NCBI RefSeq assembly: GCF_009498035.1
Contig: NZ_CP034550.1
Location: 1,364,001-1,428,000 of the forward strand
Direction: 5' to 3'
Source: Saccharothrix syringae
GTDB lineage: Bacteria > Actinomycetota > Actinomycetes > Mycobacteriales > Pseudonocardiaceae
Length of the DNA: 64,000 nucleotides
The notes beneath the pieces were generated by a model that had not been told where the DNA came from, did not search any database, and saw nothing but the letters and a program-made list of their open reading frames with translations. A program made the translations under genes and the position numbers. Positions 25,499 to 34,906 of the stretch are shown in pieces. Position 1 is the stretch's first letter, and every line of letters begins with the position of its first letter.

Positions 25499-26686
25499 AT
25501 GCCGACGCCACGCCTCGCCGTCTTCGCGGTGTTCCTGTTCAACGGGGCGCTGTTCCTGTCCTGGGCCGCCCGGATGCCCGCGCTGGCCGCCCAGGTCGGC
25601 GCCACCGAGGCGACGCTCGGCCTGGCGCTGCTCGGCGCCAGCCTCGGCCTCGCGCTCACCGCGCCGTTCGCGGCCCGGGCCTGCGCGCGGGTCGGCGCCC
25701 GCAGCCTGGTGCTGGCCGGCTCGGCGATCACGGTCGTGGGCGTGCCCGCGCTGACCCTCGCCACGTCACCGCTGCAGCTGGGCCTGACCCTGTTCGTGCT
25801 GGGCTCGTGCGGCGCGATGCTGGACGTCGGCATGAACGTCGCCGCGGTGGCCGTCACCCGCGCGCTGGACCGCCCGCTGATGCCGCAGTTCCACTCGGGC
25901 TTCAGCGTCGGCGGCCTGATCGGCTCGCTCGGCGCGGCGGCCGCCGCGGGCGCCGGCTGGGACCTGACCCGCCACCTGCTCACCGCCGCCGTCGTCGGCG
26001 CGCTCGCCATCGTCTGGGTCATCCGGGCCGTGCCGGGCGCCACGGGCGACACCGCCGACGCCCCGGCGGGCGACCGCCCGGTGCTCAAGCGGCCGCTGCT
26101 GTGGCTGCTGGCGCTGATCACGCTGTGCTCGGCGATCGCCGAGGGCGCGACGGCCGACTGGTCCGCGCTGTTCTTCGTCGACCAGCGCGGGGTGGGGGAG
26201 AGCGCCGCGGCCGCCGCCTACGTCGGGTTCTCCATCGCGATGGCCGTCGCCCGCCTGTTCGGCGAGCCGGTGCAGCGCCGGCTGGGCCCGTACCGCCTGC
26301 TCGCGTCGGGCGCGGTGGTGGCCGCGGCGGGCCTGGCGCTGGTCGTGCTGGTGCCGCTGCCGGCCACCGGCTACGTCGGGTTCGGCCTCGTCGGCCTGGG
26401 CCTGGCGTTCGCCTTCCCGGTGATCATGGACCTGGCGGGCGACGCGGGCCGCCGCGACGACGGCACCGGCGGCGAGCGCGAGATCGGCATGGTGACGACG
26501 GTCGCCTACACCGGCTTCCTGGTCGGCCCGCCGCTGGTCGGCGGCATCGCGCACGCCAGCAACCTGTCGGTGTCGCTGGGCTTCGTGGCGGTGGTGATCG
26601 CCATGATGGTGCCGGCGGTGTGGCTGGCCCGGCGCTCCCGGGCCCGCGAGGTCACGCGGCGGGCAGTCGGTTCAGCGCGGCTTTGA
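25499..26686 (+). CDS. MFS transporter, YbjJ-like
   Basis: 395 residues with about 12 hydrophobic segments. The N-terminal FLFNGALFLSWAARMPALAAQVGATEATLGLALLG and the loop GMNVAAVAVTRALDRPLMPQFHSGFSVGGLIG are characteristic of the YbjJ/fucose-permease-like branch. The substrate is unknown; LacI control suggests a sugar or nucleoside derivative. Probably leaderless. The 3' end overlaps the convergent lipoprotein gene by 35 bp. Confidence 0.87.
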   Translation: MPTPRLAVFAVFLFNGALFLSWAARMPALAAQVGATEATLGLALLGASLGLALTAPFAARACARVGARSLVLAGSAITVVGVPALTLATSPLQLGLTLFVLGSCGAMLDVGMNVAAVAVTRALDRPLMPQFHSGFSVGGLIGSLGAAAAAGAGWDLTRHLLTAAVVGALAIVWVIRAVPGATGDTADAPAGDRPVLKRPLLWLLALITLCSAIAEGATADWSALFFVDQRGVGESAAAAAYVGFSIAMAVARLFGEPVQRRLGPYRLLASGAVVAAAGLALVVLVPLPATGYVGFGLVGLGLAFAFPVIMDLAGDAGRRDDGTGGEREIGMVTTVAYTGFLVGPPLVGGIAHASNLSVSLGFVAVVIAMMVPAVWLARRSRAREVTRRAVGSARL

Positions 26687-27218
26687 GCAGCGGCCGCATC
26701 ACCGCGAGCATCTGCTCCTCGGCACCGCCGGGCTGGGCCATCGCGACCAGGACGCTGCGGTTGGTGTTCACCGCCAGCGTCGCCGTGCACGCCGTCTCGG
26801 TGCCGCCGGGCTCGCAGTACACCCAGGTCGAGTGCCCCTCCACGACCAGCTCGTGCCCCTTGCTCTGCCGGGACCGCACCTGCTCGTACTTCTGGTAGAG
26901 CGCGGCGACGACGGTGCGGCCCGCGGTCGAGCCGTCGTCGAGCAGGTACTGGCAGGACTCCTGGATCACGTCGTCCTTGCGCGCGGGTTCCTTCTTCAGC
27001 GGCCCGATCGACTTGAGGTCGTCCGCGGTCAGCAGCCCGCACGGCTCCACGCCGACCACCGTGCGCGGGCGCGCGATCTGCGGCCCGCCGGGGGCGGACG
27101 TCGTGGTGGGCGGTGCCACCGGGGCGTCGGGGACCGCCGTGCCGTTGATGGTGTAGCTGCACCCGGCGGTCAGGAGCAGGGCGAGGGCCACCAGGGGGGC
27201 CGTGCGGGAACCGGTCAC
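26652..27218 (-). CDS. DUF3558 lipoprotein
   Basis: 188 residues from GTG at 27218, giving a compact signal peptide with lipobox LLLTAGC. TACCGT (27232-27227) is 8 nt upstream; a GTG at 27251 would place an unusually long n-region before the core. The mature protein has a Thr/Pro linker, then the DUF3558 pattern: DPCGLL-like VEPCGLLTADDL, ESCQYLLDDG, CEPGGTETACTATL and MLAVMRPLLKAALNRLP. These surface lipoproteins are abundant in Pseudonocardiaceae and of unknown function. Confidence 0.82.
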   Translation of the reverse strand: MTGSRTAPLVALALLLTAGCSYTINGTAVPDAPVAPPTTTSAPGGPQIARPRTVVGVEPCGLLTADDLKSIGPLKKEPARKDDVIQESCQYLLDDGSTAGRTVVAALYQKYEQVRSRQSKGHELVVEGHSTWVYCEPGGTETACTATLAVNTNRSVLVAMAQPGGAEEQMLAVMRPLLKAALNRLPAA

Positions 27219-27297
27219 ACCCGGCAACGGTAGCGGGTGTGATCTGCGCACGTCCGGCGGTTGGTGGCGGTGGACCGGCGGCGCCTACCCTCGTGCC

Positions 27298-29250
27298 GTG
27301 ACCACTGAAGCGCCCACCCGAACCCAGCGCACCGGTCTGATCCCCCTGCTGGTGGTCGGCACGGCGATAGCCGCCCTGGTGGCGGCGGGCCTGCTGGCCC
27401 TCACCACCGGCGGCGCGTCGGGCCTGATCGTGGTGCGCGTGGTGACCGAGGCGAGCGCGGTGGTGACCATCGGCTCCCTGCTGCTGGCGGCGTTCCTGGT
27501 GCCGCCGCAGGACAGCGGCACGCTGGCCGCCGACGGCTACGCGGCGGTGCGCACGGCGGCGTGGACGGCCCTGGTGTGGCTGGTCGGCGCGGTCCTGGCG
27601 GTGCCGTTCACGGTGGCGGACGCGCTGGGCCAGCCGGTGGGCGCCTTCCTCGACCCCGAGGTGCTGCTGCGGACCGCGGGCCTGGTGGAGCAGTCCAAGG
27701 CGTGGGTGATCACGGCGGTGGTCGTGGCGCTGATCGCGCTGGGCTGCCGGCTGGTGCTGTCCTGGGGCTGGACCACCGTGCTGTTCTTCGCGTCCCTGTT
27801 CGCGCTGGTGCCGGTCGCGGTGACCGGGCACTCCTCGGGCGGCGGCTCGCACGACGTGGCCACGAACAGCCTGCTCTACCACCTGGTCGGCGCGGCGCTG
27901 TGGGTCGGCGGCCTGATCGCGCTGCTCGCGCACGGCCGCCGCAGTGGCGCCCACCTGGCCCTGGCGACCTCGCGGTTCTCCCGGCTCGCCCTGGTCTGCT
28001 GGATCGTGATGGCGGTCTCCGGCGTGGTCAACGCGTGGGTGCGGCTGCCCGTGGACCAGCTTTTCACCAGCGATTACGGCCTGCTGGTGCTGGGCAAGAC
28101 CGCCGCCCTGGTCGCGCTGGGCGTGATCGGCTACTTCCAGCGCGAGCGGGGCGTGAAGCAGGTCGTGGCCACGGGGTCCGGGCGCGCGCTGCTGCGGCTC
28201 GCGGGCGTCGAGGTCCTGCTGATGTTCCTGACCTTCGGCCTGGCCGCCGCGCTGAGCCGCACGCCGCCGCCCGCCGAGGGCCGCACCCTGCCCAGCCGGG
28301 TCGAGCTGCGCATCGGCTACGACCTGTTCGGCGCGCCCACCCTGCCCCGGCTGCTGTTCGACTGGCGGTTCGACCTGGTCTTCGGGACCCTCGCGATCAC
28401 CCTGGCCGTGCTCTACCTGCTGGGCGTGCGGCGGCTGCGCAAGCGCGGCGACGCGTGGCCGGTCGGGCGCGCGGTCGCGTGGGTCGCGGGCTGCCTGACC
28501 GTGCTGTTCGCCACGTCGTCGGGCCTGGGCCGGTACGCGCCGGCCATGTTCAGCATCCACATGGAAGCGCACATGCTGCTGTCCATGCTGGCGCCGATCC
28601 TGCTGGTGCTGGGCGGGCCGGTGACGCTGGCGCTGCGCGCCCTGCCCGCCGCCGGCAAGGGCACCCCGCCGGGGCCGCGCGAGTGGCTGCTGGCGTTCGT
28701 CCACTCGCCGGTGGCGAAGGTGCTGACCAACCCGTTCGTGGCGCTGGCGCTGTTCGTGGGCTCGTTCTACGGCCTGTACTTCTCGGGCCTGTTCGACCGG
28801 GCGCTGGACTACCACTGGGCGCACCTGGCGATGAACGCGCACTTCATCCTGGTCGGCTACGTCTTCTACTGGCCGGTGATCGGCATCGACCCGTCCCCGA
28901 ACCGCCTGCCGCCGCTGGGCAGGCTGGGGCTGCTGTTCGCCTCGATCCCGTTCCACGCGTTCTTCGGCATCGTGCTGATGAGCTCCCAGACGGTGATCGG
29001 CGAGGAGTTCTACCGCTGGCTCGGCCTGCCGTGGGCGACCGACCTGCTGGAGGACCAGCGGCTGGGCGGCGGCATCGCGTGGGCGGCGGGCGAGCTGCCG
29101 CTGATCGTGGTGATGGTGGCGCTGCTGGTGCAGTGGGCCAGGTCGGACGACCGCGAGGCCCGCCGGGCGGACCGGCGGGCGGACGCGGACGGCGACGCGG
29201 ACCTCGCCGCGTACAACGCCATGCTGCGCAAGATGTCCGGCAAGGACTAG
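27298..29250 (+). CDS. CopD-CtaG fusion membrane protein (copper handling / cytochrome oxidase assembly)
   Basis: 650 residues from GTG at 27298, with TACCCT 6 nt upstream. The N-terminal half (about 1-330) is a CopD-like multi-pass domain with conserved His (VTGHSSGGGSHDVATN, LYHLVGAALWVGGL). The C-terminal half (about 355-620) is the caa3-type CtaG assembly domain with FSIHMEAHMLLSMLAPILL, YHWAHLAMNAHFILVGYVFYWPVIG and PFHAFFGIVLMS, His-rich helices thought to carry copper for CuB insertion. About 16 TMs in total. This fusion is standard in actinobacteria. Confidence 0.92.
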   Translation: MTTEAPTRTQRTGLIPLLVVGTAIAALVAAGLLALTTGGASGLIVVRVVTEASAVVTIGSLLLAAFLVPPQDSGTLAADGYAAVRTAAWTALVWLVGAVLAVPFTVADALGQPVGAFLDPEVLLRTAGLVEQSKAWVITAVVVALIALGCRLVLSWGWTTVLFFASLFALVPVAVTGHSSGGGSHDVATNSLLYHLVGAALWVGGLIALLAHGRRSGAHLALATSRFSRLALVCWIVMAVSGVVNAWVRLPVDQLFTSDYGLLVLGKTAALVALGVIGYFQRERGVKQVVATGSGRALLRLAGVEVLLMFLTFGLAAALSRTPPPAEGRTLPSRVELRIGYDLFGAPTLPRLLFDWRFDLVFGTLAITLAVLYLLGVRRLRKRGDAWPVGRAVAWVAGCLTVLFATSSGLGRYAPAMFSIHMEAHMLLSMLAPILLVLGGPVTLALRALPAAGKGTPPGPREWLLAFVHSPVAKVLTNPFVALALFVGSFYGLYFSGLFDRALDYHWAHLAMNAHFILVGYVFYWPVIGIDPSPNRLPPLGRLGLLFASIPFHAFFGIVLMSSQTVIGEEFYRWLGLPWATDLLEDQRLGGGIAWAAGELPLIVVMVALLVQWARSDDREARRADRRADADGDADLAAYNAMLRKMSGKD

Positions 29251-30062
29251 GCCGGCACCGGGCGCCGGAAGCCCCGCACCGCGAGCACCCAGCCCACGGC
29301 GGCCAGCGCGCCGCTGGTGACCAGCGCGCCGACCACGCCGGTGACGGGGTGGCCGAGCGCCATGGCGCGCGCCGCGTCGACCGCGTGGGTCAGCGGGTTG
29401 ACGTCGGCGACCGCCTGGAGCCAGCCCGGCAGGCCGCTGACCGGCACGTAGGCGCTGGAGGCGAACATCAGCGGGAACATCGCCAGGAAGCCGACGGTCT
29501 GCATCAGCTCGGCGTTGCGCAGCCACGTGGCGATGGCCAGGAACACCCAGCCCAGGCCCCAGGAGACGGCCAGGGCCAGCGCCAGCGAACCGGCCACGCC
29601 GAGCAGGCCGCCCGCGGGGGAGAAGCCGAAGATCGTCACGGCGAACACCAGCATCAGCAGCAGCTGCGCGGACGTGCGGACCAGGTCGGACAGGCTGCGG
29701 GCGACGAGCACCGCGCCCAGCCGGATGGGCAGCGAGCGGAACCGGGCCAGCACGCCGTTCTTCATGTCGGTGACGAGGCCGACCCCGGCCTGCAGCGAGG
29801 ACTGCATGGCCGTGTTGACCAGGATCGCGGGCATCAGGAAGTCGATGTAGGCCACCCCGCTGGGAAAGCCGGGCGTGTCGGCGATGCTGGCGAAGATCTG
29901 GCTGAACAGGGTCAGCATGATCAGCGGTTGGAGGACGCTGAACACGATCATGCGCGGGTCGTTGACCAGGGTGCGCAGCGACCGGCGGGTCAGCACGAGC
30001 ACCTGGGTGCCGAAGTCGGTGCCGCGCCAGCGGGTCGGCGGCGCGGCGGTCGGGGTCGTCAT
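29247..30062 (-). CDS. ABC-2 type exporter permease (DrrB-like)
   Basis: 271 residues from ATG at 30062 with GGGAGC upstream. A cytosolic N-terminus (TQVLVLTRRSLRTLVNDPRMIVFSVLQPLIM) and six TMs match ABC-2 permeases, including the NPLTHAVDAARAMALG motif near the C-terminus. It pairs with the ATPase 14 bp upstream. Likely exports a drug or secondary metabolite. The last four bases overlap the end of the convergent CopD-CtaG gene. Confidence 0.92.
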   Translation of the reverse strand: MTTPTAAPPTRWRGTDFGTQVLVLTRRSLRTLVNDPRMIVFSVLQPLIMLTLFSQIFASIADTPGFPSGVAYIDFLMPAILVNTAMQSSLQAGVGLVTDMKNGVLARFRSLPIRLGAVLVARSLSDLVRTSAQLLLMLVFAVTIFGFSPAGGLLGVAGSLALALAVSWGLGWVFLAIATWLRNAELMQTVGFLAMFPLMFASSAYVPVSGLPGWLQAVADVNPLTHAVDAARAMALGHPVTGVVGALVTSGALAAVGWVLAVRGFRRPVPA

Positions 30063-30076
30063 GTCGGGGCTCCCGT

Positions 30077-31009
30077 TCAGGCCGCGTGCTGGTGGGCGAG
30101 GGCGAGGTAGACGTCGTCGAGGGTCGGTTCGCCCAGGGCCAGCTCGGTGGCCTCCAGGCCGACCTCGTCCAGGGCGCGGACCACGGTGGCGAGCTGGCGG
30201 GACGACGTGACGGGCGCGGTGAGCGCGTGCCCGGCGGCGACGGGTTGCAGGCCCGCCCGCTCCAGCGCCTCGGTGGCCTTGGGCACGTCGGTGACCTCGG
30301 CCAGGGTGACGGTGACCGTGCGCCTGCCGACCTGGGCCTTCAGCTCGGCGCTGGTGCCCGAGGCGACGACCCGGCCCCGCGAGAGCACGGTGATGGAGTC
30401 GGCCAGGCGGTCGGCCTCGTCCAGGTACTGGGTGGTCAGCAGGACCGCGGTGCCGTCGGTGACCAGGCGTTCCACGATCTCCCACAGGCCAAGCCGGCTG
30501 GCCGGGTCCAGGCCGGTGGTCGGCTCGTCGAGGAAGATCACCTCGGGGTGGCCGACCAGGCTCGCGGCCAGGTCCAGGCGCCGGCGCATGCCACCGGAGT
30601 AGGTGCGCGACGGCCGCTTCGCCGCGTCGGCCAGGCCGAACAGCTCCAGCAGCTCGGAGCCGCGCTCCCGGGCCTGGCGCGGGCTCGCGCCGAGCAGCCG
30701 GGCGATCAGCACCAGGTTGTCCAGGCCGGACAGCTGCTCGTCCACGGCGGCGAACTGGCCGGTCAGGCCGATGCGGCTGCGCACCTGGTGCGCCTCGCGG
30801 ACCACGTCGAACCCGGCCACCCTGGCGTGCCCCGAGTCCGGCGGCAGCAGCGTGGTGAGCACGTTGACCAGGGTCGTCTTGCCCGCGCCGTTGTGGCCGA
30901 GCAGGCCCAGCACGGTGCCCCTGGGCACGGCGACGCCCACCCCGTCGAGCGCCTTCTGCGCGCCGAACGCCTTGCCGACGTCCGTCGCCTCGATCATCAG
31001 GTCGTTCAC
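30077..31009 (-). CDS. ABC-2 exporter ATP-binding protein (DrrA-like)
   Basis: 310 residues from GTG at 31009, which overlaps the TetR stop; ATG at 30997 is an alternative. Walker A GHNGAGKTT, signature YSGGMRRR, Walker B VIFLDEPTTGLD and H-loop TTQYLDEAD are intact. A C-terminal extension of about 80 residues ends TLDDVYLALAHQH, as in the daunorubicin-resistance (DrrA) group. Confidence 0.95.
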   Translation of the reverse strand: MNDLMIEATDVGKAFGAQKALDGVGVAVPRGTVLGLLGHNGAGKTTLVNVLTTLLPPDSGHARVAGFDVVREAHQVRSRIGLTGQFAAVDEQLSGLDNLVLIARLLGASPRQARERGSELLELFGLADAAKRPSRTYSGGMRRRLDLAASLVGHPEVIFLDEPTTGLDPASRLGLWEIVERLVTDGTAVLLTTQYLDEADRLADSITVLSRGRVVASGTSAELKAQVGRRTVTVTLAEVTDVPKATEALERAGLQPVAAGHALTAPVTSSRQLATVVRALDEVGLEATELALGEPTLDDVYLALAHQHAA

Positions 31010-31620
31010 TGGTCTCCCCTCAGCAGCACGCCGTGCAGGTACACCTCGACGAGCTGGTCGATGTCGGCCGTGGCGTCGCCGAACCCCTTGCCCTGCATGC
31101 GGTTGGTGAACACGAGCCCGAGCAGCAGCCGGGCGGCCAAGGACGGGTCGACCCGCAGGCGGTCCGCCGGGCCGAACAGCGAGGCGATGCGCTCGGCGAG
31201 CAGTTGCATCTCCACCGGCGGGCCCTTGTGCTCGCGCTCCTCGTCGCGCGGGTCGAAGCCGGTCTCGCGCAGGACGCCGACCAGCGTCCACATCCGGTCC
31301 AGGTAGCCGGTGACGGCGCCGACGGCCCAGGAGAGCCGGTCGGCGAGCTTCTCGGCCCGGCGGGCCTGCTCGATCAGCTCCAGCTCCGCGTCGGCCGCGA
31401 GGAGGGTCCGCACGCAGGTGCGGATCAGCTCCTGCTTGTCCTTGAACGCCCGGAAGACCGTGCCCTCCGCGATGCCGGCCGCCTTGGCGATCTGGCTGGT
31501 GGTCACGTTGGCGCCGTGGGTGAACAGCAGCGGGATGGTGGCCTGGACGATCGCCTCGCGGCGGTCCTCGGGGCTCATCGCCGGTGCTCGCCTGCGGCGC
31601 CGGGTGGTCTCCTCGGGCAT
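31006..31620 (-). CDS. TetR-family regulator of the ABC-2 exporter
   Basis: 204 residues. Helix-turn-helix SPEDRREAIVQATIPLLFTHGANVTTSQIAKAAGIAEGTVFRAFKDKQELI, followed by a helical ligand domain. It is the first gene of the exporter operon with a GTGA overlap into the ATPase. Twin palindromes cover its promoter, so it likely represses the whole operon until the exported compound binds. CATAAC 8 nt before the ATG suggests a leaderless start. Confidence 0.93.
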   Translation of the reverse strand: MPEETTRRRRRAPAMSPEDRREAIVQATIPLLFTHGANVTTSQIAKAAGIAEGTVFRAFKDKQELIRTCVRTLLAADAELELIEQARRAEKLADRLSWAVGAVTGYLDRMWTLVGVLRETGFDPRDEEREHKGPPVEMQLLAERIASLFGPADRLRVDPSLAARLLLGLVFTNRMQGKGFGDATADIDQLVEVYLHGVLLRGDQ

Positions 31621-31628
31621 GGGACCAG

Positions 31629-31674
31629 GTTATGAGTGAGTCCTCACTCATGTCAACGAGTGAGTGCTCACTCA
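31629..31674 (-). promoter_or_regulatory. Twin TetR operators over the exporter promoter
   Basis: ATGAGTGAGTCCTCACTCAT (31632-31651) and GAGTGAGTGCTCACTC (31659-31674) are palindromes with the same half-site GAGTGAG, 25 bp centre to centre. TTGACA (31656-31651) and CATAAC (31634-31629) lie with operator 1 filling the spacer. Confidence 0.8.
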
Positions 31675-31698
31675 TTGCGATTATGCATGCCTCGGAAG

Positions 31699-31707
31699 TT
31701 GTCCACA
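31699..31707 (+). promoter_or_regulatory. DnaA box upstream of ssb
   Basis: TTGTCCACA is the preferred actinobacterial DnaA box. It lies 77 bp before the ssb start, so DnaA could tie ssb expression to replication. A single site; function inferred. Confidence 0.45.
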
Positions 31708-31783
31708 GGTCGCGGTTCCGCGCTTCCCGACCCGGCCGACGGCGGGCAACCTGGTCCTGGGCGATCAACGCGAGGAGGCGGTC

Positions 31784-32893
31784 GTGGCTTACAACGAGAC
31801 GCGGGTCACCGTGTGCGGCAACGTGGCCAGCAAGGTCACGCACCACAAGGTCGGCACGGGGTTCAGCAAGGTGAACTTCCGGTTGTTCACCACCGAGCGG
31901 CGGTGGGACCCGGAGCAGCGGACCTGGGGTGACGGTGCCCAGATGTTCCTGTCGGTCAACTGCTGGCGGGCGCTCGCCGACAACGCGCACGCCTCGCTGA
32001 ACCGCGGTGATCCCGTGGTGGTGACCGGGCGGATGATGATCAAGGAGTTGCGGGAGGAGGGGCACACCAGGCAGTTGGTCGAGATCGAGGCGAGCGCCAT
32101 CGGGCCGAACCTCGCCCTGTGCACCGCCACGCCGTCGCGCACGCGGGCGGCACCGGAGGTCGCGTCGGCCGACGTGGCCGGTGTGGCCGGTGCGGCCGGT
32201 GAGGGCAAGGGGCTGTTCGAGCTCGTCGGGGCTTCGGGGCAGGCGGGGGCTCGGAGGTCCGCGGGGGCTTCCGAGGTCGCGGAGCCTCGGTCGCCTGTGA
32301 GGGCTTCGGGGAGCGCGGAAGTCCGGCTGTCCCCAGGGGCGCCGGAGGGCGCGGAAGTCCTGGCTGCCGCAAAAGCCCCCGGAGCCGAGGAGGCCCCAGC
32401 GCTCGCGAAGGTCCTGGAAACCGCGGGGGTCGCGGAAGCCTCTGTGCCCGAGGAACCGCGCGTGTCCGAGGAACCTCGCGTGTCCGAGGAGTTTCGGGCA
32501 TCCGGGGAGTCCCGGGCGTCCGGGGAGTCCGCGGGCCCGGTCGCCGACCCGCTTCCCGCTCCCGCCGCCCCCACCCGCACGGCGACCAGGCGCAAGGCCG
32601 CCACCCGGACCCCCGCGCCCGCCGCTCCCGCGCCCGCCGCTTCGGGCTCTGCTGTACCGGGTTCTGCTGTCCCGGACTCCATCGCCCCAGCGCCCGTCCC
32701 GGCGTCGGTCCCCGCGCCCGCCCCTGCCGCCGAGACCGACTCCGTCCCCGGGCCTGCCGCCCCCGTGCCCGCCGCCCCCGTAGTCGCGCCACCCGTCCCC
32801 GAGATCGTGGCCCCCCGCAAGGAGGGCGAATCGGTGCTGGTGCGGTCGGGTGAAGGGGAGCGGCCGAGGGAGGTGGCCGAAGTGCCGTTCTGA
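31784..32893 (+). CDS. ssb: Single-stranded DNA-binding protein with long disordered tail
   Basis: 369 residues from GTG at 31784 (GAGGAGG upstream). Residues 1-110 form the OB fold: TRVTVCGNVASKVTHHKVGTGFSKVNFRLFTTERRW, FLSVNCWRALADNAHASLNRGDPVVVTGRM. The remaining about 255 residues are Ala/Pro/Glu/Ser-rich with degenerate repeats (SEEPRVSEEFRASGESRASGES), then basic ATRRKAATRTPAP. The last residues, EVAEVPF, resemble the acidic -PF tip by which SSB recruits partner proteins. It is the paralogue next to ettA (Rv2478c position), not the replication operon copy, and is far longer than usual (about 160-180). Confidence 0.87.
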   Translation: MAYNETRVTVCGNVASKVTHHKVGTGFSKVNFRLFTTERRWDPEQRTWGDGAQMFLSVNCWRALADNAHASLNRGDPVVVTGRMMIKELREEGHTRQLVEIEASAIGPNLALCTATPSRTRAAPEVASADVAGVAGAAGEGKGLFELVGASGQAGARRSAGASEVAEPRSPVRASGSAEVRLSPGAPEGAEVLAAAKAPGAEEAPALAKVLETAGVAEASVPEEPRVSEEPRVSEEFRASGESRASGESAGPVADPLPAPAAPTRTATRRKAATRTPAPAAPAPAASGSAVPGSAVPDSIAPAPVPASVPAPAPAAETDSVPGPAAPVPAAPVVAPPVPEIVAPRKEGESVLVRSGEGERPREVAEVPF

Positions 32894-33211
32894 AGCAATC
32901 GGGCTACAAGCCCTTCCCGAACGGGTATGACAGCGGAGAATGCGGCGGGCAGTCGTCGCCGTTGCGAGCGTGGAGGAGGGAGGTCGTGGGTCGGCGCCGT
33001 GGGCGGGACCCGCGCAGGCATCGGGGGCTTGACAGCACGACGAGTTCGCGCATCGGATCGGATCCGCTGGTCGCAGCGCCGCGCCAGGGTGGTCGCCGGA
33101 CCGGGTGACAGGTGTGGGTGACCCACGTTCGCGTTAACTCTTCGTTGTCGTCACGTCCGTTGCCGGCGTCCGAGGTTCAGGCCCGATCGGCACCGCTCTA
33201 CGATCGCGGGC
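32894..33211 (+). promoter_or_regulatory. Intergenic region with two candidate ettA promoters
   Basis: Holds TTGACA-18-TCGGAT (33029-33058) and, nearer the gene, TACGAT (33199-33204) 7 nt before the ettA ATG, which would give a leaderless mRNA. Between them is a perfect palindrome GTGGGTGACCCAC (33114-33126). A weak GGGCT/AGCCC hairpin (32901-32913) follows the ssb stop. No gene seen. Confidence 0.5.
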
Positions 33212-34888
<1,677 letters not shown>

Positions 34889-34906
34889 GAGCCGAGTACC
34901 GACATC

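Noticed and set aside
26506..29526. Open frame of about 1000 codons on the minus strand over the CopD-CtaG gene
   Set aside because: It is antisense to a clear membrane protein, is Arg/Gln/His-rich without domains and reflects the scarcity of stops in GC-rich DNA. Similar long shadows at 33404-36469 and 39855-42983 were rejected for the same reason.
32927..33121. Small gene between ssb and ettA
   Set aside because: 64 codons, Arg/Gly-rich, no ribosome site or homologous pattern; the region looks like promoter DNA.
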